This document shows, one piece after another, positions 26,357 through 37,370 of a stretch of 64,000 bases of DNA (the first letter of the stretch is position 1; each line of letters starts with the position of its first letter). The DNA lies in assembly GCA_905250125.1 (NCBI GenBank), contig CAJNOL010000041.1, forward strand, positions 248,001-312,000, given 5' to 3'. The translations under genes and the position numbers were made by a program. The stretch comes from Rotaria sordida (Eukaryota; Rotifera; Eurotatoria; Philodinida; Philodinidae). The notes under the pieces are model-generated. The model had not been told where the DNA came from, searched no databases, and was given only the letters and a program-made list of their open reading frames with translations.

Positions 26357-29300
26357 GCAACAAATTGTCCAATAAATGCTTATGAACTTTCACAAGATCT
26401 TCAAGATAAACAAATTGAAATGCTTGAAAAAAAATATGGTGGTAGTTTACGATGTCGTCGTGCAGCTACTATTATTCAACGTGCTTATAGACAATATAAA
26501 TTACAACAGAATTTTCGTCATTTATGTGCTACAATGAAAATAAATAAACGTTTATCATGTACATTTATTAATAATAATAATAATAATATTAATAATAATA
26601 ATAATAATAATAATACATATAATCATCAAATTCAAACAATAAAACCTTTAAAACCATGTTTACGGACAACAATAAAAAAATCTTCATCATCAACACATAC
26701 TGAAGATATATTAAATAGTTCAACAAGTTCATCATCATCATCAAATACACCAACAAATTCCGATTCATTATCATTAAATTTTACTGATCGTCATCTTGAT
26801 TTACCATCAATTAATTTTGAACATTTTATTGAAACAACAAAACAACAAAATACAAATCGTAAACGTGTTTGTATTGTAACTGATAAACCTTCAAATAAAA
26901 ATTTCTATGATCATATTGATAATGTAAGTGATTTTGTTGATGGTCAATCAAATAAACCACTTGTAATTATTGAATCAAATAAAAATAATTTAATAAATTC
27001 TAATGGGTATAATGGTCTATTAAAAACTCAATCATATTCACCAACAAATGATTTAAATTATTATAAAAATTTAACTGATTCACCAATATATTCAAGAAAA
27101 AATTCTTTACAAAAACCAACACCACCTATGCGTAGTTTATCATTAAAACCACAATCAACATTAATACAAACAACAAATTCTAAAACATCGCCTATATGGA
27201 AACGAAAAACATCTTTAACAATAACAACACATGATAATGAAATAAATGATTTTCTATTTGATAGTCCAAATCATTCAATTATTCCACGTTTAAGTCCATC
27301 ATCAACAACAAGTTCGGATCGTGATAATATGAGTTTACAATCAACAAGTAGTGGTTCAAATTCATGTTCATTATCAAATAGTCTTGAATTACATCAACAC
27401 CAGCAAACATTACTTATTCAACATCAACCTGTTTTACATGGACAAGAACGTACATCAAATATAAGAATTAATGAAACATATCGAAGACGTTGTTATCGTG
27501 CTGGATTAAATATATTTAATAAGTAAATATATTTAATTATATTGAATATACAGGATGCTTCAAAAGTCACCGAGATAGAATAACTTTGGATAGAAACAAA
27601 AAAAGAGAACTACGATTTCCATCATTGAAAAGGGGAGACTTGGGAGCATCGAACCATATTCATAATAATTTTCGGAGAGCTTTGAAAAACCAAGATTTCC
27701 AGACAATCTCAGTTTTTGAAGTTCCGATAGCACTTTAAATTCTAAGTACACCTGTGTGTTTAATCTTAGTTTTTTGAAAAGCTTTCCAAAAAATAATGAA
27801 TATAGTTCTATGTTACTAAATCTCCTCTTTTCGACAGTGAAAATTTCGGTTCACTTTCTTGTTTCTATCAAAAATTATTCCCCATAAAAAACTACCCGGT
27901 GACTTTTAATTCACCCTCTATATATATATTTATTTATTTATTTTATTGAATAGAAAACCTGAACGTGGTATTCGTTATTTAATAGCGCATCGTTTTCTTG
28001 AAGGAAATCCTGAAGCTGTAGCACATTTTTTACTTTTACGTAAAGGTTTAAGTCGACAAATGATTGGAGAGTATCTTGGTAATTTACAGGATCCATTTGC
28101 TATGCAAGTATTACAGTAAGTTTTAATGGCAAAAATTTTTTTTTTCTTATATTTATTTTATTTTTTGTGTTTAGTGCATTTGTAAATGAATTTGATTTTC
28201 ATGATATGCCTATTGATATAGCATTAAGAAAATTTCAATCAACTTTTCGATTACCAGTAAGTACAAAAAAGAAAAAAAGTCAATTGAATTCTTCCACTTC
28301 TTCTTTTTTTATTAAAGGGTGAAGCACAAAAAATCGAACAATTGATGAAGGTGAGTCGAACATGAAGTGTACTTATAATAATAAGAAAAAAAAAAGAAAT
28401 TGTTCATCAAAAGAGATTTGTTTTTATTAAGGTCTTTGGACAACGTTATTCTATAACAAATCCATCATCATCACCATCAAATGTTGATACTATATTTATA
28501 TTAGCTTTTGCTATTATTATGCTAAATACTGATTTACATAGTCGAAATATAAAATCTGAGAAAAAAATGCGTTTAGAACAATTCATTAAAAATCTTCGAG
28601 GTAAGAATACACTCATTTATATGTATATACCAAATTTAATAGAACATTTTTCTTTTTCTATGCGTATGTGATGATTGCTTATGTATATATAGTAAATGTC
28701 GATTTTTTTCCCTAATGTAAATATGCACAGTAGGGAACATAATGAATCTTTTACCATTACTGCAGGCTATTAGTTGTCGTAGTAAGGAAAACGAACGACA
28801 CTGATTGCCAATTTGTCACATTTTTTTTTCTTTTTATTTTTCCTACTTGTGTTTGCCTGCTTACAAACACGCTTATGATGAGAAAAGGATTATACTATAT
28901 ACGAAAGAAGTTTTTTCTTTAACCTCTGTCTCGTTTTTTTTTCTCTCTCTCTCTCTCTTGACGTTTACATTTCCATGATCGCATACAAAAAAAAAATGTA
29001 TGAGCTATTTTTTTTTATATGGATGTGTGTGTGCATATTATTCGCGTGTCAGATTAATTTGTCGATGTGGATTCGGAGAACAAGTGAATGTAAATCTCAA
29101 TAAATCTTATGTTGATAGTGTTAGTAAAGATAGTTACAATATAAGTCTTTCCTATTTCTTCTTTAATGAGCCACGCAAATCCAACACATGCATTCTGATC
29201 GGATGGAAACTGAAATATGCGCATCGATAGATAATCGAAAGGACAACATATAGAATCGTGCGTAAATATATTCAACAGAGTCTAGCTCATTTTATATCTA

Positions 29301-32300
29301 TCTATGTATCTATATATATATAGAATACAACTAGACAAGAATCAATTAGGAAACGTTTCTTCAAGTAAACAGCACTACTACCATACAAATTGACCATCTG
29401 CAAGCATCAAACAGAAGAAAAGAGAGCGTAAGAAAAAGAAGAAACGATGTTATTGAGGCAATCCAAATGGAGACTCGTCTTCTTCTTTTTTTTTTCTTCT
29501 AAGCGACTGACTGATGTCTTTACTATTACTACATTTATATTATTCTTGTTGATAAATAAATCTTCAATGCATCGAACATCACATAAACGTTCGTGTTTTT
29601 TTTCCACACATGTATATATATATACAAATCCTGACAACCATGTAAGTCATTCAAAAAAAAAAAGAAAAAAGATCTTTTACTCTATTAAGCACCGTTACTC
29701 TACGACTAATTATGATAAGAATAGTCATCGTCTTCTTTTTTTTATTATTATATGTCTTTGAATTCAAATGAGATGTGCATGTTGTCATATACACTAGAGT
29801 ATTATTCTATGTTGTCATTGATTATAATGGACATCGTGTTAACGAAGCGAAGCGAAATAGAGAAAAGAAAGATGAAACAGATTAGGCAACATTGAACTGA
29901 TGGGAATATAAAACGAAGCCTTTGTCATACAAGTTCATTATTCTGATGCACTATCGTTAAAATGACATGAAGAAAAAAAAAAACTAGAGTCATGACAGTA
30001 AATTATGGAAAACAACAAGAACGAAAAGGCATGGATGAAATGATCTTTTATATGTTGCCGTTTTTTTTTCTTTTATGTTTCCTATAGACACATATAGAGT
30101 TTCACTCTATATGCAAACGCATATACTAGTAAAATTGACATGATTAGTGCATTCCAACGGTGACAGTCGAAATTTAATTTTGTCGATTCTTTCTTTCTCT
30201 TTTGTCTCTTCAATTAATTCGCCATTATGCATTGAGAACTTGAGCTATTGACATTTCAATATAGATTAATCTAATGATTTTTTTTTCTTCTTCTTTTTTT
30301 TTTTTATAGTATTAGAATAATTTTCTGATAAAGATCTTACTATTGGACTATATAGTTGCATACTAATTTACGTCTTTCTCTTTTTTTTTGCGTTGCTTTT
30401 TTTCTCTCTTTCTGACATTAGTATAGACAACATTGTAAAATAGTTAAAAACGTATTTTAATCAAGATCGATGCACACATCACATTTTACAAGTAAATATG
30501 ATGAATTTTTTGACAGACAATTCTTTTGCCTAGCTAAATCAAAGTGTGCAATCTCGTTTTATTGACCAAAGAAAAACTTTCTTATATGTTTGTGTATGTG
30601 TGAAAGCGGAAAAGAAAAAAAGAAAGTAGGAAAAAATCAGATCATATGGTTTTTCTTTTCAAACAGAGAGAAAGCACCCGCTACTACTGTTGTTTGAAGC
30701 ATAACTTTTACTTTGTCTTTTTTTTATAGATGTTTCATTCGCTTTACTGCAATAATGAGACAAGGAAAGAGAGGGAGAACCGATTTCCGCTTTCTGCACA
30801 ATCCGACACTCGTTCGTTATAGACAAGTCGAGGAAAATGCTTTTTATAAGAACGAGCGTTCACTCACTTATTCACTCATTCGTCTACTTCTTTTCATCAT
30901 CATTCTTATCAAGGTCTTTTTGCTTGTTGACTGCTAGTATATATACTCAGAGTCAAAATCGAATTTTGCTTCGGCTCATACAGACTTGTACGAACGGTCT
31001 CACTTCATGTCAATAATACTATTAACATTAAGAAGAGAATAAGAGAGTCCGAAAGAAAATCATTGCGTTCTTCTTTATTTCTTTGTCAATAGAGACAGAC
31101 GAATATCGACGGAAAAGCTAAAGGGAAAAGCAAAAAAAGAAAAAGAAGACAGAAAAGAAAAAGGAAAAAAAAAGAATCAGGGAATAGAAACAAAATCGAT
31201 CATTTCAATTTTCACAATACTATATAATAGACTGATTCTTTTCGCAAATCGCACCAACGACGGCGAACGGAAGCAAACTAAAAATGTCTCATTGAACTGG
31301 AGAAAAAAAAAGAGAGAGAGAGAAAGAGAGAACGGCGTTTCCATTGCTTCCTTATAGAATGTATGTAAAAGAGAAAAAAAAGCGAAGGAAGTTACAAAAA
31401 GAAAAAAGAAGAAGAACAAGAAAACCATCATCTATAAATCATCGACCGCTTGCATGCAGCAACGCCACTCATTGCTATCGTTCGGTTGTCGTCATTACGC
31501 TAAAGCAAAATGAGAGAAGAAAAAAAAATTTTCTATGTCAACAGACATTCAACATTCTTAAATGATGATTATTAAACAAGTCATATTATTATTATTATTA
31601 TTATTTTCTAGCAATCGATTATGGTGAAGATCTTGATATTGATTATTTAACTGGTATTTATGAACGCATACGTGCACAAGAATTTCGTCCTGATAGTGAT
31701 CATGTAACACAAGTAGCTAAATTTGAACAAACACTTATTGGTAAAAAACCAACATTAATTGCACCACACCGTCGACTTGTATGTTATTGTCGTTTATATG
31801 AAATATATGATTTATCAAAACGTGAAAGACTTACAGCACATCAACGTGAAGTATTTCTTTTTAATGATTTACTTGTTGTAAGTTGAATATTAATTAAATA
31901 CGAACAAAAAAAAGTTTTCTATGATTTAGATTACAAAAATTTCCGGTAAAAAACGTCAACAATTACAATATCAATTTCGTCACGCATTTCGTTTATCTGG
32001 AATGAATTTATATTTATTTGAAACAACACGTAAGAAAGAAAAAAAAAACTCTAAACTTAGTATTTTATGATTAACACAAAAAAAAAACTCCATTTCTAGA
32101 TTATCAATATGGTATTCGTCTTGTACGTAAACCAGATATACATCAAACAAATTTAATAACATTTAATGCACGAAATGAACATGATCGAACAAAATTTTGT
32201 GAAGATTTAAAAGAAGCTATTATGGAAATGGATGAAATGGAAGGTTTACGTATACAATCTGAACTCGATAAATTACGTGGTTCATGGAGTTCACTTGTAG

Positions 32301-32862
32301 ATACATCAAATAATAATAACAACAATGGAATTATTTCATCATTAATTGATTATCCAACAAATAAACGTGATAGACCATTGTCAAGAACATTATCGAATTC
32401 ATTACTTGATATGACATTAACAATGCCTGTTTCATCGATATGTAAGGAAATCTAATTAATAAAAATACTTTTTTTTTTGTAAAGTGTTTTGTTTATGATT
32501 AGTCAATCATCATAAAACAACGAATAATAATAATAATAATAATAATAATGATAATACAACAGAACTTTTACCATGTCGAAATTCTCAATGTTCAGTTGAT
32601 AGTGGAATGGTAAATAAAATAAAAATATTAATTAATTAACATGTGATCATATCCTTTTCACAACCAAAAAGTGTCCATTCGATATGATTTTATGGTTGCT
32701 TTCAGGTTGTGGATAGGACGGATTACACATTCTTTTTCTGTTTCAATTAGTATTACTTATATTATTATAATGATACCTTGTTTTTTTTTTTGTTAGGTTT
32801 CATTGACAAATGAATTTTCACCAAATAATGGATTTAATATACGTTTAACAACAACTAAATAA
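25138..32862 (+). CDS. IQSEC: IQSEC-type ARF guanine-nucleotide exchange factor
   Basis: Eleven exons (25138-25349, 26248-27522, 27954-28115, 28175-28256, 28318-28350, 28432-28600, 31612-31877, 31930-32029, 32100-32441, 32503-32609, 32797-32862) encode 937 aa. Order: N-terminal coiled coil (about 20-60); Ser/Thr homopolymer; IQ motif (about 141-158, [15 protein letters not shown]) that binds calmodulin in the family; long Asn/Ser-rich linker; Sec7 domain (about 490-690) with [20 protein letters not shown], catalytic Glu near 535, and [14 protein letters not shown] domain (about 700-830, [27 protein letters not shown]). The known role is GDP/GTP exchange on ARF6 at membranes and synapses (IQSEC1-3, fly schizo). 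The C-terminus ends RLTTTK, unlike the PDZ-binding ends of some vertebrate paralogs. A single invertebrate-type IQSEC, so no paralog number is given. The Sec7 domain is split by a 3-kb intron. Confidence 0.94.
27551..27918. mobile_element. mariner-like MITE in IQSEC intron
   Basis: A 368-bp element flanked by TA. The ends are inverted: left CAGGATGCTTCAAAAGTCAC, right the reverse complement of GAGGGTGAATTAAAAGTCAC. The AAAAGTCACCGRG core resembles Tc1/mariner termini. No transposase ORF. It fills most of the 27523-27953 intron between the IQ-linker exon and the first Sec7 exon. Confidence 0.6.
28601..31611. other. 3-kb intron within the IQSEC Sec7 domain
   Basis: The intron is bounded by GTAAGA at 28601 and TTTTCTAG before 31612. 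It holds T-rich tracts, (CT)n, and a (TTA)n run at the 3' end. Open frames inside are low-complexity and unlinked to exons. No transposon ends were recognised. An internal promoter is possible but not visible. Confidence 0.5.
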
Positions 32863-33113
32863 ACTAAATCTATTCTAATCGTGAATTAATTCTACAGATA
32901 AAAATTTTTTTATATACGTATTAAAAGCTAGTCAGTCAAGTGTAAACAGTTGTTGTTGTTGTTGTTTTTTTTTTTTATATGTTCGAAATGAAGAACATGT
33001 TGTATATGTTTAGACTTCTTTTTTTTTTGTGTGCGTGCACAGTTGTGAAATAATGAAAAAAAAACGAACAATCGGTCATATTTAATGTGACTTTTTCCTT
33101 CTTTGTGTTTTAT

Positions 33114-34044
33114 TTAATGATGATTTGATTGTATAATCATAGAAAATTTTTGAAGATTTTCTTTAGCTTTTAATGTTAATAAATAATTTTCATTTTGAAG
33201 TTGTTTATATTCATTTGATAAATTTATTAATTCATTTGATTGTTGATTAATTATAAATATATGATTTGTTGGTTTAATTATTTTATCATATTGTATTTGT
33301 TTTATTAATTTAATAAGTAATTCATTTTGTTGTTGAAATTTTAATGAATATTCATTTAATCGATATTTCCTATATCGATATTCATTTTTAAGATGATCAA
33401 TTAAAGTTGTTTTTTGATTCATACTTAATTGTAGTGAAGTTAATAATTCATTATAATTTATAATTAATTTTGATTTGAGAATATATGGTAAAATCTAAAT
33501 GAAAAAAAAAATAAATTTAACTAAAAAATCAGCTTAAAAAAATTTTTTTTTTGAAAGAACAAACTTTTTCTATAAGATTTTTTATAGAAGATTGATTTAG
33601 TAAACGATCAATTTGATTTCGTTTAACATGCATTTGTAAAAGACGTGTTTCAATAAGTTCAATTGTATTAGTAAAATTTTTATTCGTTCGAAGATATTCA
33701 ATAATATTTGATAATTCTTTAAAATGTTTATCAAATTTATTAAGATAATTTTGAATATTATGAAAATCTTTCATATATTGATGAGATTTTTGTATCAATA
33801 TATGATTAAGTTCATCGATTGTTAAATTATCATTTTTCAAAATAATATTATTTAATATTTTTTGAGATGTATTTGAACATATTTTATTTATTGAAATAGG
33901 TGTTGAATGAATTTCAGTTGAATTCTCTATTATTGGACTTAATAAACGATTAGATAATATTGTATCATTTGAAATAGAATATTCAAGTAAAGATCGATTA
34001 TGTTTATGAATAGATTTTGATATCAAACGAATTTCTGACGCCAT
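33114..34044 (-). CDS. Unrecognised coiled-coil protein (286 aa)
   Basis: Two exons on the minus strand (34044-33565 and 33494-33114) join at GT-AG without frame loss. The product starts MASEIRLISKSIHKHNRS and is rich in Leu, Ile, Asn, Lys and Glu. Predicted helices and heptad-like spacing run from about residue 80 to the end (for example IQNYLNKFDKHFKELSNII and NELINLSNEYKQLQNENYLL). No signal peptide, membrane segment or zinc motif. I do not recognise the family; a cytoskeletal or centrosomal coiled-coil protein is possible but unproven. It is convergent with IQSEC, with 251 bp between stop codons. Sustained open frame, a clean intron and codon use like its neighbours argue that it is real. 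Confidence 0.7.
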
Positions 34045-35529
34045 TTAAACGTTATTTTAATGTATGACAAATGAAAAGATAAACAATACAATGGATTTTA
34101 CATATAAAGATATAGTAGAAAAGTAAAGAATGGATCATGATGGAATGAGATATACATATATGTTTTTAATGCATATAAGAACTAATGCATATATGAAATA
34201 TATTTTTCTATAATTAATTTTACATTTTTATTGCTAATATGATTAAGAAACTTTGGAGTAATAGTTAATTTTAATACAATTATCTAAGATAATATAATTC
34301 ATATTAATTCTTCTGTTTTTCTCAAAATAAAATATTGATAAACGATTTTTTTCCTCCTTGAAAAAAGAAATTATTTTATTTCGTTGTCATTCAATTGATA
34401 TATTTCTTTTTTGTCAGCTAAACACGAGTTATTAAACTAAATCAATCAGTGAAAAGATATTTAAAAAAAAGGTCTGCATGACTATTTTTTTGAAAACTTC
34501 TGAATTTTTTAATGTTGAATTCTCTATATGAGCAAAATTTCAGATTAAAATTCGAAAATCTGGGCTTCTTTTAGAGTTTTTATTAGAACACTATGTAGAA
34601 TCTATAGATAAAAAGCTGTTGAAGTTGGAAAAGGACATCTAAAGAGATTTCCTCATCAGACATCAAATCAATGTTGTTAAACAGCTTGGCTAAATTTCTA
34701 TTACTAGAAGAGACAGATATCTGCTGAACTTCGAGTACTCTATTAAAGTATTGAAGTGTATTTGAGTACTTTTTCATGAACCAACATACCATAACAAGAT
34801 TATTATACAATGAAATTAGATTGTGACAATTAGCTACGAAGATTATTGTTGACTTTTAAAAGCTTTCAAATGATGTAAAAGGTTCTTTGAATATTTTTCC
34901 ATAGATTAATATGCATTATCAATATTATTGCCGATAGGAGCTAATGATGTTAACATTTTTGTACTAATAAATATCAGATGTTTGTCATACACGATCAAAG
35001 ACAAAGATAGTTTACATTGAAAAAAAAGAATATTTTTTTTCTAAATCTGAATAATGACTAATGAAGTTTAGTAAATTGATACATCAATTTCTATTTGGAA
35101 CAAAATTCCTGGCAATATAGAATCATTTCGAACCCTGCTGACAAATGAAAACGAAACGTCTCTGTCGAAACTTACTTTTACAAATTATCGAACGCAAGAA
35201 GATTTTTTTTGTAGATTTTGCATTGTTTTTTTTTATGTAATATTTCAATAACGTTGTTTTTAATAGTTTATGTTTTCATAATTTTATAAACATTGAATCA
35301 ATAAATTTTTATTTTAAGAAATTAGAAAATGAAGTTTATCATTTTATTAAAAATGAATCTGTTGATCATATTTATCAGAAATATTTTACAGATAGTTTTT
35401 CGTTTTCGATAACAATAAGAAAATCTCTACATTCATGAGTATCAGTTAATATTTTAATATCATTAACAAAATGTTTTAAGTCATCTAAGATAAGTTTCAA
35501 TATTTGAAAAACCTCTCTCTTATTCTATA
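34045..35529. other. Intergenic, nothing recognised
   Basis: AT-rich DNA upstream of the minus-strand coiled-coil gene, probably including its promoter. No exon chain or repeat ends could be supported. Confidence 0.5.
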
Positions 35530-36659
35530 GTGTGGTCCAAATAAAGTTGACTGCTTTTGTGTTCTGTCTTTTGAAGTATTTTAAAGTAACGTTAAAACTT
35601 GTCTTTGAACTTATTCGATGTAGAATTTAATTCTAAACAAATGGATATGATTTTTAATTTGAGCAGTGAGAACTATTATATGATTCGTATGAAAAGAAAT
35701 CAGAATGAGAACAATTGGGTAGAAAACAAATTTTTTCGTATTTTCATATTTCTTAATTCAAAAATTTTGCTCACAAATATCGTTTCTAATATTTTGAAAT
35801 GCACATCAAAAGATGCAGAATTTTACAAAGAATATTGTGGCATAGTTAAAATTTCAGTTGGACTGCTATTAAAACTTGTCACCACTTTTGTCATTTTTTA
35901 TTCTTCACAGTTGCACAATTGAGTAGCATTTATTTTTTTGAATTTTGCACGAACAAGGTAATTTCATTTGAAAAACAAAGCATCAATTTTGTAGAGAAAA
36001 AAATTCTACATCGCATATGCACAATGACAGGTATTAACGTTACTTTAAAATGCCTGAGGAGGACCTTTGTCTTTCTGGATATGAACATTCAAATTTTTTC
36101 GATTTTTGGTTTTTCATCGCTAATATAGCTCCCATGTATCCTCTGTGAAGTGCCATATAAACGAGGGTACTTCGTTGTTAGTTGGTCGTTTATTAAACTT
36201 TTTCACAGGCACTAGCCACTGTTTGACATACCTATTTTTTTTATTTTCAAAAATATTGCTCTAGTGATTTTTTGGTAGATTTTACAACAAAAGCATGTGT
36301 TTGGGGGTATGCTCTGTATTTTGATCTTTTTATTCGAATGAAAGTAGATAAAAAGAAACCGAAATAAAAATAGGCATCCCAAACAGTGTCTAGTATATGT
36401 AAAGAAAATTTCAACTCTATGGAATGTGTTGCACTTGAGAAAGGGTAAGATTAGAGGAACGATTTTTTCGCCTTTGTGATCCCGATATTTCCTAGAAGAA
36501 AGCATTTGGGAATTTTAAGTCTAAGACAAATTTTGCTCTACTCATTGAGATCTATCTATCCGACAAATTTCCAAATTTTCTGATGAGCCGTTGTCCAGAA
36601 ACTTCGAAAATAGGAGTGCACAACACAAAAGTAGCTAATTTTGTCCGGGCCATCCGTTA
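35530..36659. mobile_element. Tc1/mariner-like non-autonomous element
   Basis: About 1.13 kb between TA dinucleotides. The left end reads GTGTGGTCCAAATAAAGTTG then ACTGCTTTTGTGTT; the right end, reverse-complemented, reads ACGGATGGCCCGGACAAAAT then TAGCTACTTTTGTGTT, giving imperfect inverted ends of about 38 bp. A second inverted pair (TTTTAAAGTAACGTTA near 35582 and its reverse complement near 36034) lies inside. The open frame at 35599-35922 shows no transposase motif that I recognise. Confidence 0.5.
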
Positions 36660-37370
36660 TATGCAATTCTAGAAATCATTAATGATTATAATCTATTGCA
36701 AGAATATTTTCAACTAGTTGTACCATAATCATAGTTAACCTATGACCTTCACAATATGGTCGTATATGGAATTGTTCTAATAAAGTTCATATTTTCTAGT
36801 CGGCAAAGAAAAGATTAGAAATTATCTTTATCATTATCATGACGTTATTTCACTTGAATAACTTCAGTTGTTGACAAGCATTTAATTAGAACGACATAGA
36901 TGGTTTGCAAAAGACAATATCTTATGACGTCTATTTTTACTTCATCTCTCAATATCCTTGGCAATATCTTTTCCTTTCTACAGAATCTGCATTCTATAGG
37001 CGTAATTGTCTTAGGAAAAAAAGCAGCTTTTTTTATCCCAGCGGGGGTTTCGTACATTTCCAGAATAAATATAGATTCAGAAATACTCTGATTCATCGCA
37101 CTAATATATCTTTTTTTTTTGCATGATAAATACTTTTGAAGACAACTGATGCTCTAAGATTATTTACTCTCCATATGTGTGCGTATTTGTCATTGACAAG
37201 TTTTATAGTTCTCGAAAAGTCATATAAGTGCTTAATATTGTATAAAGATAGATGCAAACATGTGTGTGTATGTGTGTCACAAAAAAAAAAGAAAAAGAAG
37301 AAGAAGAGGTAATGTTCAATTATTAAAAAAAAAGGTATTCAGGTCTTGTCATTTTTCATAATTATTATAT
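36660..37370. other. 3' flank between element and repeat-protein gene
   Basis: No gene supported. Overlapping open frames on both strands near 36845-37126 are complementary shadows of one another with no recognisable domain. A (GT)n-like run lies near 37260-37277. Confidence 0.45.

Noticed and set aside
26270..26620. Ser, Thr and Asn homopolymer runs as microsatellite noise outside a gene
   Set aside because: They are in frame within the IQSEC exon flanking the IQ motif, and the exon joins correctly on both sides.
35599..35922. A 107-aa frame as Tc1/mariner transposase
   Set aside because: No helix-turn-helix or DDE/D-type block such as a WPxxSPDLNP-like motif could be seen.
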